From: DATLGB01 sp963724135
GTDB taxonomy: Bacteria; Actinomycetota; Thermoleophilia; Solirubrobacterales; Solirubrobacteraceae
Reading direction: 5' to 3'
Assembly (NCBI GenBank): GCA_963724135.1
Contig: CAVRTA010000002.1
Coordinates: 315,213-379,212, forward strand
Length of the DNA stretch: 64,000 bases
Every line of letters starts with the position of its first letter. The stretch's first letter is position 1. Both the position numbers and the translations under genes were made by a program. The notes beneath the pieces are model-generated. The model searched no databases and was not told the DNA's origin. It saw only the letters and a program-made list of their open reading frames with translations. Positions 63,703 to 64,000 of this stretch are shown here, piece by piece.

Positions 63703-64000
63703 ATGGACCGCTATTGCCTAATCGTGAGCTTCCGTGCCCATACAGGCCAGACGGATCTCCTTGCTGAAGTGCTCCTCGAGGCGGCAAATGCGCAGCACGG
63801 CAACACCGACTGTGAGCTGTACATCATCAGTCGCTCCCCTGAAGACCCAGATCTCGTATGGGTCACCGAGATATGGAAGAGCGCTGAAGCCCACAGCGAA
63901 TCGCTCGGCCGACCTGAGGCCCGCGCCCTCATGGAGCGAGCAAGGCCGCACCTCTCTGGCGTCGATACTCGGCATCGAGCTGGCACCGCTCGGAGGCAAG
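63703..64000 (+). CDS. ABM-domain (antibiotic biosynthesis monooxygenase-like) protein, cut by window edge
   Basis: From ATG 63703 the frame reads MDRYCLIVSFRAHTGQ, LLAEVLLEAANAQHGNT, CELYIISRSPEDPDLVWVTE and IWKSAEAHSESLGRPEARAL, the ferredoxin-like ABM pattern. Near 63960 the likely C-terminal phrase IELAPLGGK is in another frame, so a single-base break is possible. Codon use is less GC3-biased than the neighbours (ATA, AGT, CCT, GAA are common), which may mark transfer. The 3' end lies outside the window. Confidence 0.7.
   Translation, partial: MDRYCLIVSFRAHTGQTDLLAEVLLEAANAQHGNTDCELYIISRSPEDPDLVWVTEIWKSAEAHSESLGRPEARALMERARPHLSGVDTRHRAGTARRQ

Overview
This 64 kb window is very GC-rich and uses many GTG starts. 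It fits a free-living high-GC actinobacterium, most likely class Thermoleophilia (Solirubrobacter/Conexibacter type). That placement is an inference from gene content: a full 14-subunit NADH:menaquinone oxidoreductase, an ECF41-type sigma factor, several secreted proteins with Lys/Arg/Cys-rich linkers, SpoIIE-type phosphatases and two cytochromes P450. No rRNA, tRNA, CRISPR array, prophage or integrase was seen.

Layout. 1-4.8 kb: a CocE/NonD hydrolase (cut by the left edge), an HhH-GPD DNA-repair protein, an orphan pseudopilin-like protein and a CoA-transferase. 4.9-25.9 kb: the complex I genes, all on the minus strand but in two blocks, nuoABCDEFGHI (25.9 to 17.2 kb) and nuoJKLMN (12.0 to 6.1 kb). 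The blocks are separated by about 5 kb carrying a C5-epimerase-like protein, an SCP2-like protein, a VOC protein, a cold-shock protein and a RAYT transposase remnant. 26-31.5 kb: a small cytochrome c, serS, then an ECF41 sigma module (flavoprotein, sigma factor, LURP-one-related protein) with a recognisable ECF41 promoter. 31.5-40.8 kb: a 1170-residue secreted copper/beta-propeller fusion, a BNR-propeller/VWA membrane protein translationally coupled to an FtsH protease, and a MmgE/PrpD gene carrying an in-frame palindromic insertion. 40.7-49.5 kb: SGNH hydrolases, a P450 divergent from a Baeyer-Villiger-type monooxygenase, a glycosidase-like protein and an M19-like hydrolase. 49.5-52.4 kb: a DtxR/ZIP/multicopper-oxidase operon. 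52.4-59.5 kb: a second CocE-type hydrolase, a PAS-PP2C phosphatase, and an operon of MASE1-PP2C phosphatase, STAS protein, secreted protein and P450. 59.5-64 kb: small genes among palindromic repeats, a frameshifted beta-helix gene and a partial ABM-domain gene.

Two themes run through the window. First, operon junctions are tightly coupled: most are NTGA stop/start overlaps, and four convergent pairs share a CTAG or CTAA stop tetranucleotide. Second, there are at least four families of REP-like nested palindromes plus a RAYT fragment. One REP pair is translated inside the PrpD gene and a triple tandem array sits just upstream of the ECF41 promoter.

Single-base frame breaks in serS, nuoD, a small ORF after serS, the beta-helix gene and a GlsB-like gene look more like sequence errors than decay, because protein similarity continues across each break. 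They should be resolved before those genes are called broken.
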